NCBI RefSeq assembly: GCF_013401995.1
Contig: NZ_JACBJI010000007.1
Location: 864-64,863 of the forward strand
Direction of reading: 5' to 3'
DNA from: Flavobacterium agri
GTDB taxonomy: Bacteria > Bacteroidota > Bacteroidia > Flavobacteriales > Flavobacteriaceae
DNA length: 64,000 nt
Below, in pieces: positions 53,032-61,339 of this stretch. A program made the translations under genes and the position numbers. Under the pieces are notes generated by a model. It searched no databases, was not told the DNA's origin, and saw only the letters and a program-made list of their open reading frames with translations. How positions within the stretch are numbered: the first letter of the stretch is position 1; each line of letters opens with the position of its first letter.

Positions 53032-53316
53032 ATGGATTACGTAAAATGGCTCGGATTGTTCGCCGCATTGTTCATTACCGTCGCGAATTTTCCTCAAACG
53101 TATAAGATGATACGCACCAGATCTGTAGGCGATATTTCTACGGCGACCTATATCTTGCTCGTGATCGGAAACGCCGCGTGGTTGGTTTACGGTATCCTGA
53201 AAAGCGACATCCCGTTGATTGTCGGCAACAGCATTTCTACGTTAAGTTGTGTCGTCATCCTGATCCTCAAGTTTATTTGGCCCAAAAGCAAAACCCATAA
53301 AAAAACGGGAACTTAA
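53032..53316 (+). CDS. SemiSWEET / PQ-loop sugar transporter
   Basis: 94 residues, three membrane helices, with the PQ motif in ITVANFPQTYKMIRTRSVGDIS. SemiSWEETs work as homodimers moving small sugars across the inner membrane by facilitated diffusion. The start at MDYVKWLG follows a 160-base AT-rich spacer without other genes. Confidence 0.88.
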   Translation: MDYVKWLGLFAALFITVANFPQTYKMIRTRSVGDISTATYILLVIGNAAWLVYGILKSDIPLIVGNSISTLSCVVILILKFIWPKSKTHKKTGT

Positions 53317-53327
53317 TCCCGTCTCGT

Positions 53328-53702
53328 TTACACTCTGGTGTCGAAGCCGCCGTATTTGCGTTCGGTTTCAAGACGTCTTCTTTCTTCTTCATAGGTTTCC
53401 TGGCGTTCATCGCGTTGGGCGGCATCCCAGGCATCGTCTAATTCCTGGCCTTCGTGGTCGTTCTCGAATACCATTTCGTTGCCGCGCATCAAAAGGCTTC
53501 GGCTGCTGTCGCTTCCCATACCGTAACTGTTGTCGAACCTTTCGTTGTCGTTATGAGGTTCAGGGTCAGCTGGACGTGTTTCGCTTCGGTATTGGTTTTC
53601 GGCATCCGAAAGACTGTAATTTCTCGGGTTGCTTTCGTTGCTTTCGTCGTATCTGGAAAGGCGTTCGTTTTCGCGTCCTTCCCAATTGTTAGGCGTTTCC
53701 AT
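53328..53702 (-). CDS. hypothetical hydrophilic disordered protein
   Basis: 124 residues composed almost wholly of Asp, Glu, Asn, Ser and Arg, with no signal or hydrophobic segment, and a charged helix near the C terminus (EERRRLETERKYGG). It is probably intrinsically disordered, of the type often stress-induced. No family recognised. Confidence 0.6.
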   Translation of the reverse strand: METPNNWEGRENERLSRYDESNESNPRNYSLSDAENQYRSETRPADPEPHNDNERFDNSYGMGSDSSRSLLMRGNEMVFENDHEGQELDDAWDAAQRDERQETYEEERRRLETERKYGGFDTRV

Positions 53703-53888
53703 GATTTTACTTTTTTAGTTGTCCGTTAAATTTAAAACCGATTGGACGAAATTGCGTTACACCTTTATCACATCGGTTTGCACATTTTACGCCGAATTCG
53801 CACAAATTGGATAACAACTGATGTCGAAACCTGTAATGGCTCCAGAAATCCAGCATCTATCTTTACGCTTCATTTAAACGACACAACT

Positions 53889-54209
53889 ATGAGACGATTC
53901 ATTTTCACGTTTTGCGCGTTGCTGTTCGTAACGATAGCATCGGCCCAGACGGATTCCATCCGCAAAGGGAAAAAAGACCCGAACAAAACCGAGAAGTCGG
54001 TGAAAGCAACCAAAAAGACCGATGCGCCGCGCGACACGATTTCGACAAAACGCCAAAACAACAGACGCAGTACGCAATCGCCGAGCACGCAGCCAAACAA
54101 CAGTACCGACCCTGCAAAAATGCCACCAGCCACACCAACGACTCCGCCTCCGGGATATCCGAGTAATCCGAACAGCCCAACTCCGACATCACCTACAGGT
54201 CAACCTTAA
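53889..54209 (+). CDS. secreted Pro/Thr-rich low-complexity protein
   Basis: 106 residues. Signal peptide (MRRFIFTFCALLFVTIASAQ) followed by a Lys/Thr-rich segment and a Pro/Ser/Thr-rich tail (TPPPGYPSNPNSPTPTSP). It looks like an extended, possibly glycosylated envelope protein. No family recognised. A strong terminator follows. Confidence 0.65.
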   Translation: MRRFIFTFCALLFVTIASAQTDSIRKGKKDPNKTEKSVKATKKTDAPRDTISTKRQNNRRSTQSPSTQPNNSTDPAKMPPATPTTPPPGYPSNPNSPTPTSPTGQP

Positions 54210-54214
54210 AAACG

Positions 54215-54243
54215 AAAACCCGGACAATACGCCCGGGTTTTTC
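54215..54243 (+). terminator. terminator after the Pro-rich protein gene
   Basis: AAACCCGG (54216-54223) and CCGGGTTT (54233-54240) with flanking T's. Confidence 0.8.
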
Positions 54244-54259
54244 TTTTGGTGTCATTTTT

Positions 54260-54472
54260 TTACGGCACTTGTTCCATTTCTCCTTCGGTCGTTCCCGATA
54301 CGTTCGTGTCGTTTACGGGTGCGGCTTGGGTCATGGTGGTGTCGGGTTCGGTAGTCATGACGGTGTCTGTGATTTCTGTAGACTCGACGTTGGTCGTTTC
54401 TTTTTTGCACGATGTCATCATGAAAATTGAGGAAAAAATGGCGGCGATGAAGATGCGACTTGTTCTTTTCAT
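54260..54472 (-). CDS. small hypothetical lipoprotein
   Basis: 70 residues. Lipobox MMTSC puts the lipidated Cys at residue 22. The mature part of about 49 residues is Thr/Glu/Asp-rich (TEITDTVMTTEPDTTMTQ) and disordered. No family recognised. Confidence 0.65.
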   Translation of the reverse strand: MKRTSRIFIAAIFSSIFMMTSCKKETTNVESTEITDTVMTTEPDTTMTQAAPVNDTNVSGTTEGEMEQVP

Positions 54473-54547
54473 GTCTAAAAGTTTTGAAAATCAAAAGTAC
54501 AGTTACATCCGCTTGGACATTTTACAAGATTTCGCCCGATAGTGGCA

Positions 54548-55090
54548 TCATGTGCGGTTAGTATTCACTTTCGAGGATGTAGTTTTCTGTTGCGGACTTT
54601 TTTGACGTTTGCTCTTTTCGATCTTTTCATCCCTTTCTTCGCGCATTTCTTCCTTGAACAATTGCAAATCCTGGGCTTCATCAATGGAATGCGAGCGCAA
54701 AAGGCTTTCTTCTTTTTGTGAAAGGCGGCTAAGGCGAGCGTAGTATTTTTGGATGATCTTCATTTCTTCTTCGGTCAATTCTTCTATATCCACAAGACGG
54801 TTGCTCGCATATTCGTGCGAAGCCACCAATTCGTTAAGTTTGAGTTGGATCGCGAGCGAGTCCTTATTCTGCGCTTTTTGGATCAGGAAAACCATGAGAA
54901 ACGTAACGATTGTTGTGGTCGTGTTGATGAACAATTGCCATCCGGCCGAGAAATTGAAGAATGGCCCGAGGATCGCCCATCCGATAATGACGATAAAAGC
55001 AACGCTGAAAGCTGCCGTAGATCCAGCCGCTTTAGACACTTTCATCGCAAAACTTTCGAAACTATTGGTTGAATTGAGTTTTTTTTCCAT
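54548..55090 (-). CDS. low-affinity iron permease family protein
   Basis: 180 residues. Two membrane helices (about 28-48 and 55-75) with WAILGPFFNFSAGWQLFINTTTTIVTFLMVFLIQ, which fits the iron-permease/AnsP-type membrane family (PF04120), then a long charged coiled coil (EELTEEEMKIIQKYYARLSRLSQ). Iron transport by bacterial members is not established. Monocistronic, in the stress-like island. Confidence 0.82.
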   Translation of the reverse strand: MEKKLNSTNSFESFAMKVSKAAGSTAAFSVAFIVIIGWAILGPFFNFSAGWQLFINTTTTIVTFLMVFLIQKAQNKDSLAIQLKLNELVASHEYASNRLVDIEELTEEEMKIIQKYYARLSRLSQKEESLLRSHSIDEAQDLQLFKEEMREERDEKIEKSKRQKSPQQKTTSSKVNTNRT

Positions 55091-55221
55091 CGTTCTGCGT
55101 TTTTCAATAGAACAAAGGAAAAAGTTCGACCTAAGAAATGCCTTATAAAGTTGACATCAAGAGTTGCATCTTTCAACAACAGTTAAAACCGATTTCGTAC
55201 AACGAAACGCATAAAATGCTG

Positions 55222-55252
55222 TAACAAAGCCATCTCGGGATTCGGGAACTTT
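55222..55252 (+). promoter_or_regulatory. TAAC-N19-GGAACTTT promoter-like element
   Basis: TAAC (55222-55225), 19 bases, GGAACTTT (55245-55252), 26 bases before the 43-residue ORF. Identical pair and spacing as at 47948. Confidence 0.4.
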
Positions 55253-55278
55253 GTAAAACAACTTTAATGACATTGGTT

Positions 55279-55410
55279 ATGAAAAATTCAGAAAACATGT
55301 CTCGCGATTCTAAATCGGCGAACAAGACCGGAGCCAAAACCAGCACTTCACGCAGCCGTTCGACAGACTCGAAACCGGCTACAAGAAGCAGGACTCCCGA
55401 AAAGAAATAA
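55279..55410 (+). CDS. small basic Ser/Thr/Lys-rich protein, 43 residues
   Basis: A 43-codon frame from ATG at 55279 to TAA at 55410, starting MKNSENMSRDSK. It is rich in Ser, Thr, Lys and Arg (SRSRSTDSKPATRSRTP), basic and without hydrophobic residues, like short histone-H1-type tails or the basic tail of the DUF892 protein nearby. A promoter-like element lies upstream and a hairpin plus terminator downstream. Confidence 0.5.
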   Translation: MKNSENMSRDSKSANKTGAKTSTSRSRSTDSKPATRSRTPEKK

Positions 55411-55429
55411 TTGGTTATCAGTTAAATTG

Positions 55430-55514
55430 AAAGCTTGAGACAACGGCAGTTTTCCGAAAAATGTCGGACAGACCAAGCTTCAGGAAGTGGAATGAGCGAT
55501 CGTTCCACTTTTTT
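55430..55514 (+). ncRNA. hairpin and terminator behind the 43-residue ORF
   Basis: AAGCTTG (55431-55437) pairs with CAAGCTT (55474-55480) around 36 bases, then AAGTGGAA / TTCCACTT (55485-55510, perfect 8 bp, loop TGAGCGATCG) and a T tract. It serves as the terminator; the first stem may indicate a structured 3' UTR or processed sRNA. The AGTGG..CCACTT stem resembles the one at 51144. Confidence 0.45.
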
Positions 55515-55517
55515 GTT

Positions 55518-56180
55518 TCAATCTAAAAACGGAGGCGTCAATTTGTGCTTGAACGAGAACAGGACCAACCCGACTTTCGATTTGATGCCGTAACGGTCGA
55601 ATAAAGCCGTCCTGTAAGCTTCTATCGATTTTACCGAACGCCCCATGATATCGGCCATTTGCTCGTATGTATATTCTTTTTCGTCGCAAACCAGCCTCAA
55701 AAAGTCGGCTTCGCGAACCGAAAGCTGGATCGTCTGCCGTTGCGCGTTGGCGCCGTTGCCTTCGTAATTGCGAACGCGTTTTAGTATTTCGGACACGTTG
55801 TTGTAACCGATCTTGACGATGTTGTCGATCGCGAATTTGAGGTCGTGTGCCGTACAGTTCTTGTGTAGGAAACCTCTTGCACCATGATGGTAAGCCGTGT
55901 CGATGATGTTTTCGTCGAAATGTTGGGTAAGCAGCAGCACTTTGTGTTCTTGTTGCTTTTCCTCGAGCGCCTGCAGCACTTCTATACCGTTCATGCGCGG
56001 CATAGAATAATCGAGGATGAAAAGGTCGGGAGCGTTTTCCATAGGAAGGCTCGACAGGAAATCCTCTCCGTTGTCGAATTCATGCGTTACCTTGTAATTG
56101 CTGATTTTGTGCAACAGCTCCTTCAATCCGTGGCGGACGATGTGATGGTCGTCAATGATGCCGATCGTCGTTTTTTCCAT
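55518..56180 (-). CDS. LuxR/NarL family response regulator
   Basis: 220 residues. Receiver domain with IDDHHIVRHG and phospho-acceptor Asp57 (FILDYSMPRMNG), Lys in FLHKNC, and a C-terminal LuxR HTH (LSVREADFLRLVCDEKEYTYEQMA, then RSVKSIEAYRTALFDRYG). Partner of the histidine kinase whose gene overlaps it by 29 bases. Confidence 0.93.
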   Translation of the reverse strand: MEKTTIGIIDDHHIVRHGLKELLHKISNYKVTHEFDNGEDFLSSLPMENAPDLFILDYSMPRMNGIEVLQALEEKQQEHKVLLLTQHFDENIIDTAYHHGARGFLHKNCTAHDLKFAIDNIVKIGYNNVSEILKRVRNYEGNGANAQRQTIQLSVREADFLRLVCDEKEYTYEQMADIMGRSVKSIEAYRTALFDRYGIKSKVGLVLFSFKHKLTPPFLD

Positions 56181-56940
56181 AAGTGTCGTTTTGCTGTAAT
56201 CGTATGATCGTGCCGGTTCCGGGTACAGACGAAATGTCTATTTCGTATCCGATTGAAGTGGCACGTTGTTTCATGTTGGCCACGCCAAGTCCTGATGTGT
56301 CGGAGGCGTCGAATCCTTTTCCGTCGTCCGATATGACCATTTCGAAAGGATGATCCGTCATGGTGATGTTCACGTAAGTCGCCTTCGAATGTTTGAGAAT
56401 ATTGTTCATCGATTCCTGAAAGATACGGTAAAGCACGGTTTTTTCGTTCGTGTCGAAAACCTTGTCGAAATGCTGCGGTATATTGAATGACACCGCGATG
56501 CGCCCGGTTTTGTTGAGCCGTTCGCTTTCAGAAGCTATGGCCTTCATCAAATCGTTGCTCATCAAAAGTTGGTTGCTAAGGGAGTGGCTGAGGTTGCGGA
56601 TGGATTCCGAAAGTTTTTTGACGGCTTCAGACAGCGGTTCCAGAGTCGTATTGTTTTGGGCCGAATCCAAACGCAATGCCTCAATCTGGAAGTTGATGTA
56701 CGTAAGCTGTTGGCCCGCGTCATCGTGCAGATCTTGCGAAATGTTCTGCAATACTTGCTCCTGGGTCTCAATCACGGTTTGGGTAAGGGCTTTTTGCAGG
56801 TCGAGATCTTTTTGGTAGAGTTGAGCGGTGTACGAGCGGATTTTATTGATGTAAAGTTTTATAAGAAAGGCACAGAAAACGATTATCGTGCAAACGAAAA
56901 TCAACGAAATCAAAATGCCGAATACGATTTTATCGTTCAT
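56152..56940 (-). CDS. NarX-type sensor histidine kinase
   Basis: 262 residues. One N-terminal membrane helix (about 5-28), coiled coil, HisKA_3 dimerisation domain with His72 (ISQDLHDDAGQQL) and a HATPase domain with ISDDGKGFDASDTSGLGVANMKQRA. There is no sensory domain outside the membrane, so sensing may be by the membrane protein encoded upstream (11-base overlap). Confidence 0.92.
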   Translation of the reverse strand: MNDKIVFGILISLIFVCTIIVFCAFLIKLYINKIRSYTAQLYQKDLDLQKALTQTVIETQEQVLQNISQDLHDDAGQQLTYINFQIEALRLDSAQNNTTLEPLSEAVKKLSESIRNLSHSLSNQLLMSNDLMKAIASESERLNKTGRIAVSFNIPQHFDKVFDTNEKTVLYRIFQESMNNILKHSKATYVNITMTDHPFEMVISDDGKGFDASDTSGLGVANMKQRATSIGYEIDISSVPGTGTIIRLQQNDTYGKNDDRHH

Positions 56941-57577
56941 GGGGTTCGATTTTTGGGCTGGAAACGCAATAATTGATCAAAGAATAATAAACAAGATTTA
57001 CAAAAAGACTAATGATACTGAACAATGTGGTAGAACCAAAGACAACTGTCTGGAAAATGGCTTTGTCCCGAAAACCAAACAATAAGCTGAACCCAAGAAA
57101 GAAAAGCAAAGGCGCACACAACATCAGATAGGTAGAGCCATGCATGTTCAGGATGCTTTCATTGTGTAGCATCCTTAGGCTTTCGACAAGAAAAAGCAAT
57201 ACATAAAGAAATGCACCCGCAAGAAACGGATAGTAATTGAAATTCGTTGTGCCTTCGATAAAAAACAAGTTTATCAAACTGAAAACCGCATACAGGATGA
57301 TGGCTTTGAGAATGTAAGGACGGTGAAAACTCTTATAAAATATCCAAAGCCAAATGACGTTGTGCAAAACCACATAGATGCTGGTATTCAAACCAGAATC
57401 CACTTTCGTGTAAGCCAGATAGCTTAGACAAAACTCGTTTATCAAGCCGACAACCAATACGAGAAGCAACGGAAAATACTTTTGGAACCTTCCTTTGGAA
57501 TTATACAAAATCCAAAGGAAGGTAATGATCATGTAAATCCTGACCGTATTGATGGATGCCAGCAGGAATTCCTTCAT
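56930..57577 (-). CDS. hypothetical multi-pass membrane protein
   Basis: 215 residues, about six or seven hydrophobic helices with short loops. No catalytic motif or family recognised. It sits between a lipoprotein gene (0-base gap) and the histidine kinase (11-base overlap), which suggests a membrane sensor or input module for the kinase. The DNA looks more AT-rich than its neighbours. Confidence 0.75.
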   Translation of the reverse strand: MKEFLLASINTVRIYMIITFLWILYNSKGRFQKYFPLLLVLVVGLINEFCLSYLAYTKVDSGLNTSIYVVLHNVIWLWIFYKSFHRPYILKAIILYAVFSLINLFFIEGTTNFNYYPFLAGAFLYVLLFLVESLRMLHNESILNMHGSTYLMLCAPLLFFLGFSLLFGFRDKAIFQTVVFGSTTLFSIISLFVNLVYYSLINYCVSSPKIEPHER

Positions 57578-58240
57578 CTATTTGAGCGACATTTCCTGTT
57601 TGTGGATTTTGAGCAGCATATTATAAAAATAAGGGACAGTCGAAATATCGAAATGGTAATAGGACTTTCCGCCCTGAATCCTGAACATGACCATTTCGCG
57701 TCCCGAGTCGTCTATTCCTCTTGAGAACTCGAATTTGGAGCCAGGTAGTAAATTTTGGCGTCTTGCGATAGCGTTGAACAATACGATCGAATAGCAATTC
57801 GCATCCTTGTCGTAACAATCTACAAGACTAGGCCGTATCGTGGAATTGTTTGCCGAAGTCGCGTCGAAATCAAACTGTACGAACTTGTCATAACACGTAT
57901 TCGTTCCGATCACATTCTGGATTTCCTGCCAGGTAAGTTCTTTCATCGCAGGTGGATTAGTCGGGTACTTACGCTCAAAAAAACGCTTGAAATCATTGCT
58001 GTCGATGTTATGCGTAATGTGGGAAAGTGTCATACCGTCATTGCCACAAATACTTTGACCTAACCTTCTGAGGGTTAATGTAGTTTCGTCCTGGCAGGTT
58101 TCGTCTAATGGAGTTGCCGGCGTTGTAGTCGTAACAGCGTTTGTGGCTGTGGTTTCCGAAGCAGTTGCGGTATCTTTCTTTTGTTGGTTGCAACCAACTG
58201 CCAAGGTCAATAATGCGAGTAAAAGTGCGGATGTTTTCAT
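57578..58240 (-). CDS. hypothetical lipoprotein in the NarL/kinase operon
   Basis: 220 residues. Lipobox LAVGC with Cys17 (start MKTSALLL preferred over 58279). A Thr-rich linker (about 20-45) is followed by a soluble domain with several Cys (LDETCQDETT, QSICGNDGM, GTNTCYDK, SLVDCYDKDANCYS). Family not recognised. First gene of the operon with the membrane protein, kinase and NarL regulator, so it could be a periplasmic ligand sensor (inference). Confidence 0.7.
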   Translation of the reverse strand: MKTSALLLALLTLAVGCNQQKKDTATASETTATNAVTTTTPATPLDETCQDETTLTLRRLGQSICGNDGMTLSHITHNIDSNDFKRFFERKYPTNPPAMKELTWQEIQNVIGTNTCYDKFVQFDFDATSANNSTIRPSLVDCYDKDANCYSIVLFNAIARRQNLLPGSKFEFSRGIDDSGREMVMFRIQGGKSYYHFDISTVPYFYNMLLKIHKQEMSLK

Positions 58241-58465
58241 GATATGTTTGAATTTATTGGTTTCAAAGTTGGTGATCATAAAATCAATGGCTAGATGTTT
58301 TTCTCCTAAAACGACTAGGTTTTTCCCTAGCGTCCGTCTTGGTCGAAATACTGGTTTGCAATAGTAAATCTACCAAGGTCAGGCCAATCACGGTAAAATA
58401 ACTTTGGTAAATAAATCCGGGATACCGAAAACGGCAAGAGTAGGTGTTATAAAAATATAGAAATT
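58241..58465. other. intergenic region between divergent genes
   Basis: 225 AT-rich bases between the lipoprotein gene and the 58466 gene. Overlapping short palindromes occur at CTAGG-TTTTTC-CCTAG (58316-58331). No gene or consensus promoter seen. Confidence 0.4.
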
Positions 58466-60328
58466 ATGCATACGACAAACATTTACAAGTGGTTCGACCT
58501 TAAGAAAAATTTGATGGTCATTTCGAGTCCGTCAAAAAGTCACGTGCGTTTTGCACTAGTATTGGTTTTGGCTGTATTGTTCCAAAGTTGCGGCCTTTTC
58601 CTCAAAGGGAGCATCAACAGGAAGTTTCCTCCCGTCATTACCCAAGATATGAAAATTGCGGGCGCATGCAAGAATCTCAATGCGCTTGATACGACTTTAA
58701 ATTACGATGTCTCGATGCAACTTCGTAAACAGATGCTCGATTCACTTGTGTCGGAACTACTCAAGCAAAACACCAGAAGCATCGTATTTGACCAAAAAGA
58801 GCTCGACAGTCTCGTCATCAAAGATGCAAGTCTCGCTTTTGGCGAACAGGAATTGCTGGCCAACACCGAACAAAAACTCTATTTGAGCCACAAAAGGCTT
58901 AAAAATGTCGAGTATGAAGTAAATGCGGCGCTCATTCCTTACTACAGCGGAGACACTTTGTATCTGAATCCGTATTTCAATTCTATAAAAATCAAGCATA
59001 TAGGTTTTAAAGGTTTGGGGTTTTTGACGCGCCAGAAACCCCTTTACAAACTTTTGAACAACATCCTTTCGCAACATTTGGCCAATCTCAATGGAACACT
59101 TAAAACGTATCACGTAAAACTAAAGCCATTGCCGCAAGACAACATACAGGTTTCTACGCTTATAAGTGCGGGAAGCGGTGTGTCTATAGAAACCGATGCA
59201 ACGATAACCTTTAAAGGATTGAAACCACAGTTCTCCATAAACATAAACCCCGATGGGATGCGCATGCTGGGGCTTTTCAACGCCGATCCTGTCAATGCGT
59301 TCGAATGCCCGTCTTACCAAGCAATGGACTTAAGCGAGAAAAAGCGCGTGTTTATGGTGTTGGATAAAGAGCTCAAGAATCGGTTCGAAAGTATCGACAA
59401 ACGCAATTTCGACACTCCCGAATGGGAAGCCAATTCCCAAATGACCGTTAAAATAAGAAACGGATTCCTTTCATCGAATCTCAACGAGGCGTTGTCGAAT
59501 TTGAATTTCCGGTTTTCTGCAAACAAAAGTTTTGCACAGGATATACCACGTGCCGGTGTGTATGTGCCAAGACCGGGACTTTCTTGTCCGTCCGGTTGGA
59601 GATGCGTAATAAATCCGGGCTTTTGTGCGGCGTGTAATGTAGCTAAACATGCACTCAATGTATTGCCTTCGAGAATAAAAGCCGGTACGATAGGCGGAAG
59701 TGCCAATGGCAGCGGCTCGATTTCATGTAACCTCAACAATATTGTTTTCGACGATACTTTTTCGTCGGTAGCCATAGCACAGGACATGTCTTTTTCGGGA
59801 AAATTGAATTACGATTTGACCTATCACGGTTACGAAGGGATAGGTTTCCTGTTGAGTTGTCCGTATTTGCAATTCAAAGGGAATCCAAATTTTTCGGGTT
59901 CGATCAAGAATCCCGAATTGGTTGCCGACATCACCAAAACCAATTTGGCCGACGGTTGTACGCTTTCGATTCGTCCACGTCCGATACAATATCAGATCCA
60001 ACTTTCGTCATCTCCGGTCGAGGACATGTTCACCAATATTAGAAATCACCTGACTTGCGGAGCCGGTATCCGTGCTTTGGGGATCACTTTCGGTTTGGGA
60101 AGCATAGTAGGCAATGCATTCAAATTAGACGACCTGGCCCAGATTGCCGATGCCGCGTTATTTGGGAAATACGATTCTGAACTCGAACTGCATTCGATGG
60201 ATCTTCCTATACAGTATACGGTTCAGACACCTTACGGCAATTTTCCACTCATCCCACATTGGGGGCAAAAATCAATCAATGCGGGATATGTTGCCCCAAC
60301 TGCCACTTCTTTGGTAAGCAATAAATGA
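58466..60328 (+). CDS. large hypothetical lipoprotein
   Basis: 620 residues (604 from an alternative ATG at 58514, which gives a more usual signal). Lipobox LFQSC, lipidated Cys42. The body is beta-rich with repeated segments reminiscent of lipid-transfer-type (DUF4403/AsmA-like) proteins, but I cannot assign a family. A Cys cluster (C-x5-C-x6-C-x2-C at 374-390) could form disulfides or bind metal. It is AT-rich relative to the window. Confidence 0.75.
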   Translation: MHTTNIYKWFDLKKNLMVISSPSKSHVRFALVLVLAVLFQSCGLFLKGSINRKFPPVITQDMKIAGACKNLNALDTTLNYDVSMQLRKQMLDSLVSELLKQNTRSIVFDQKELDSLVIKDASLAFGEQELLANTEQKLYLSHKRLKNVEYEVNAALIPYYSGDTLYLNPYFNSIKIKHIGFKGLGFLTRQKPLYKLLNNILSQHLANLNGTLKTYHVKLKPLPQDNIQVSTLISAGSGVSIETDATITFKGLKPQFSININPDGMRMLGLFNADPVNAFECPSYQAMDLSEKKRVFMVLDKELKNRFESIDKRNFDTPEWEANSQMTVKIRNGFLSSNLNEALSNLNFRFSANKSFAQDIPRAGVYVPRPGLSCPSGWRCVINPGFCAACNVAKHALNVLPSRIKAGTIGGSANGSGSISCNLNNIVFDDTFSSVAIAQDMSFSGKLNYDLTYHGYEGIGFLLSCPYLQFKGNPNFSGSIKNPELVADITKTNLADGCTLSIRPRPIQYQIQLSSSPVEDMFTNIRNHLTCGAGIRALGITFGLGSIVGNAFKLDDLAQIADAALFGKYDSELELHSMDLPIQYTVQTPYGNFPLIPHWGQKSINAGYVAPTATSLVSNK

Positions 60329-60477
60329 ACTAATGGCCGGTGTTGGGAACAATCCTTCCGATGCCGGCTATAAAACATCGGGAACAATAAGGAAATTATA
60401 CACGGCAGTCTTGGTTTTTGCGAAAATTTCTTTGCAAAGCCCAAGCGCCGCTTTCCACGTGTTTTGTGAACCCACAT

Positions 60478-60700
60478 GGATTCAAAAAGGTATCTTCGTC
60501 TTTGGATAAGTTGGATTATGAGGCTTTGCCGGTGACCATTATGTCGTCGTTCAAATTGACTTGATACAGTAGGCGACGAGGTATTTTCGGGTGTTATTTG
60601 CGATGCAGAGAATGAGAATTACGATTTAGAGACGGTCAAAATCGGTTTTTGGCGTTTTTTTCAAAGAACCAGCCCGGGAACTCAAAACAGTCTCCATTAG
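60478..60700 (+). pseudogene. decayed gene remnant
   Basis: Two protein-like frames abut with a +1 shift: one (60478-60564) reads SSLDKLDYEALPVTIMSSFK before a stop, the other (60563-60700) GDEVFSGVICDAENENYDLE before a stop. Together they look like the frameshifted end of a lost gene. The rest of the 495-base gap (60329-60823) has no gene I can support. Confidence 0.3.
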
Positions 60701-60823
60701 TGTTGGACATATGACCTCATTTTCGTAAATTGGTTAGTTGTAATAGTTGAATTTTGTAAGAATTCACAGAAATGTTGTAGACAGAAACAACAATGGATTC
60801 AGCATATTGCAAAAAACTATCTT

Positions 60824-61312
60824 ATGAAATATATCTTTTGGTTTCTTAGCGTAGGTGTCCTGATGTCGGTATTGGATCTCGCCCAAGTCCGCCAAGCCTA
60901 CATCGCGTCACCGAAATCCGAATCGGACGCCAACAAATTTGCCGAATTGGTCAAAGACGTACAAAAAGACGATGCCAACAAAACGCTTGTGGCGTATAAA
61001 GGCTGTGCGTTGACGCTCAAATCAAAACATTCCAATTATCTGCCCGACAAAATCTCATTCATGAAAGAAGGTGCGGGTTTTATCGACGCCGCCGCATTGG
61101 CCGATCCGCAAAACATCGAAATCCGTATGATCAGGATGAGCGTACAGGAAAACGTGCCTTTCATCGTGAACTATCGCGATAACCTTAAAGACGACAAGAC
61201 CGTTATCGAGACCGGATACGCCAAAGCGCCCAAAGACATCAAGCTGTTGGTCAGGAACTTCATCAAACAATCGGAAAGTTTCTCTCAAGATGAGAAAGCC
61301 CGCTATAAGTAA
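60824..61312 (+). CDS. hypothetical exported protein
   Basis: 162 residues. Short hydrophobic N-terminal segment (about 3-20) that could be a signal peptide or anchor, then a helical, Lys/Asp-rich domain (YLPDKISFMKEGAGFIDAAAL). No family recognised. Followed 27 bases later by the propeller-like gene; probably one operon. Confidence 0.7.
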   Translation: MKYIFWFLSVGVLMSVLDLAQVRQAYIASPKSESDANKFAELVKDVQKDDANKTLVAYKGCALTLKSKHSNYLPDKISFMKEGAGFIDAAALADPQNIEIRMIRMSVQENVPFIVNYRDNLKDDKTVIETGYAKAPKDIKLLVRNFIKQSESFSQDEKARYK

Positions 61313-61339
61313 TCCGGGTTTTTTTACGGAAATTGCAGC

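Noticed and set aside
50994..54515. Further TAAC sites as members of the TAAC-N19-GGAACTTT promoter class
   Set aside because: At 50994, and on the minus strand near 53755 and 54515, the base pattern 19 bases downstream does not match GGAACTTT, so only two sites are claimed.
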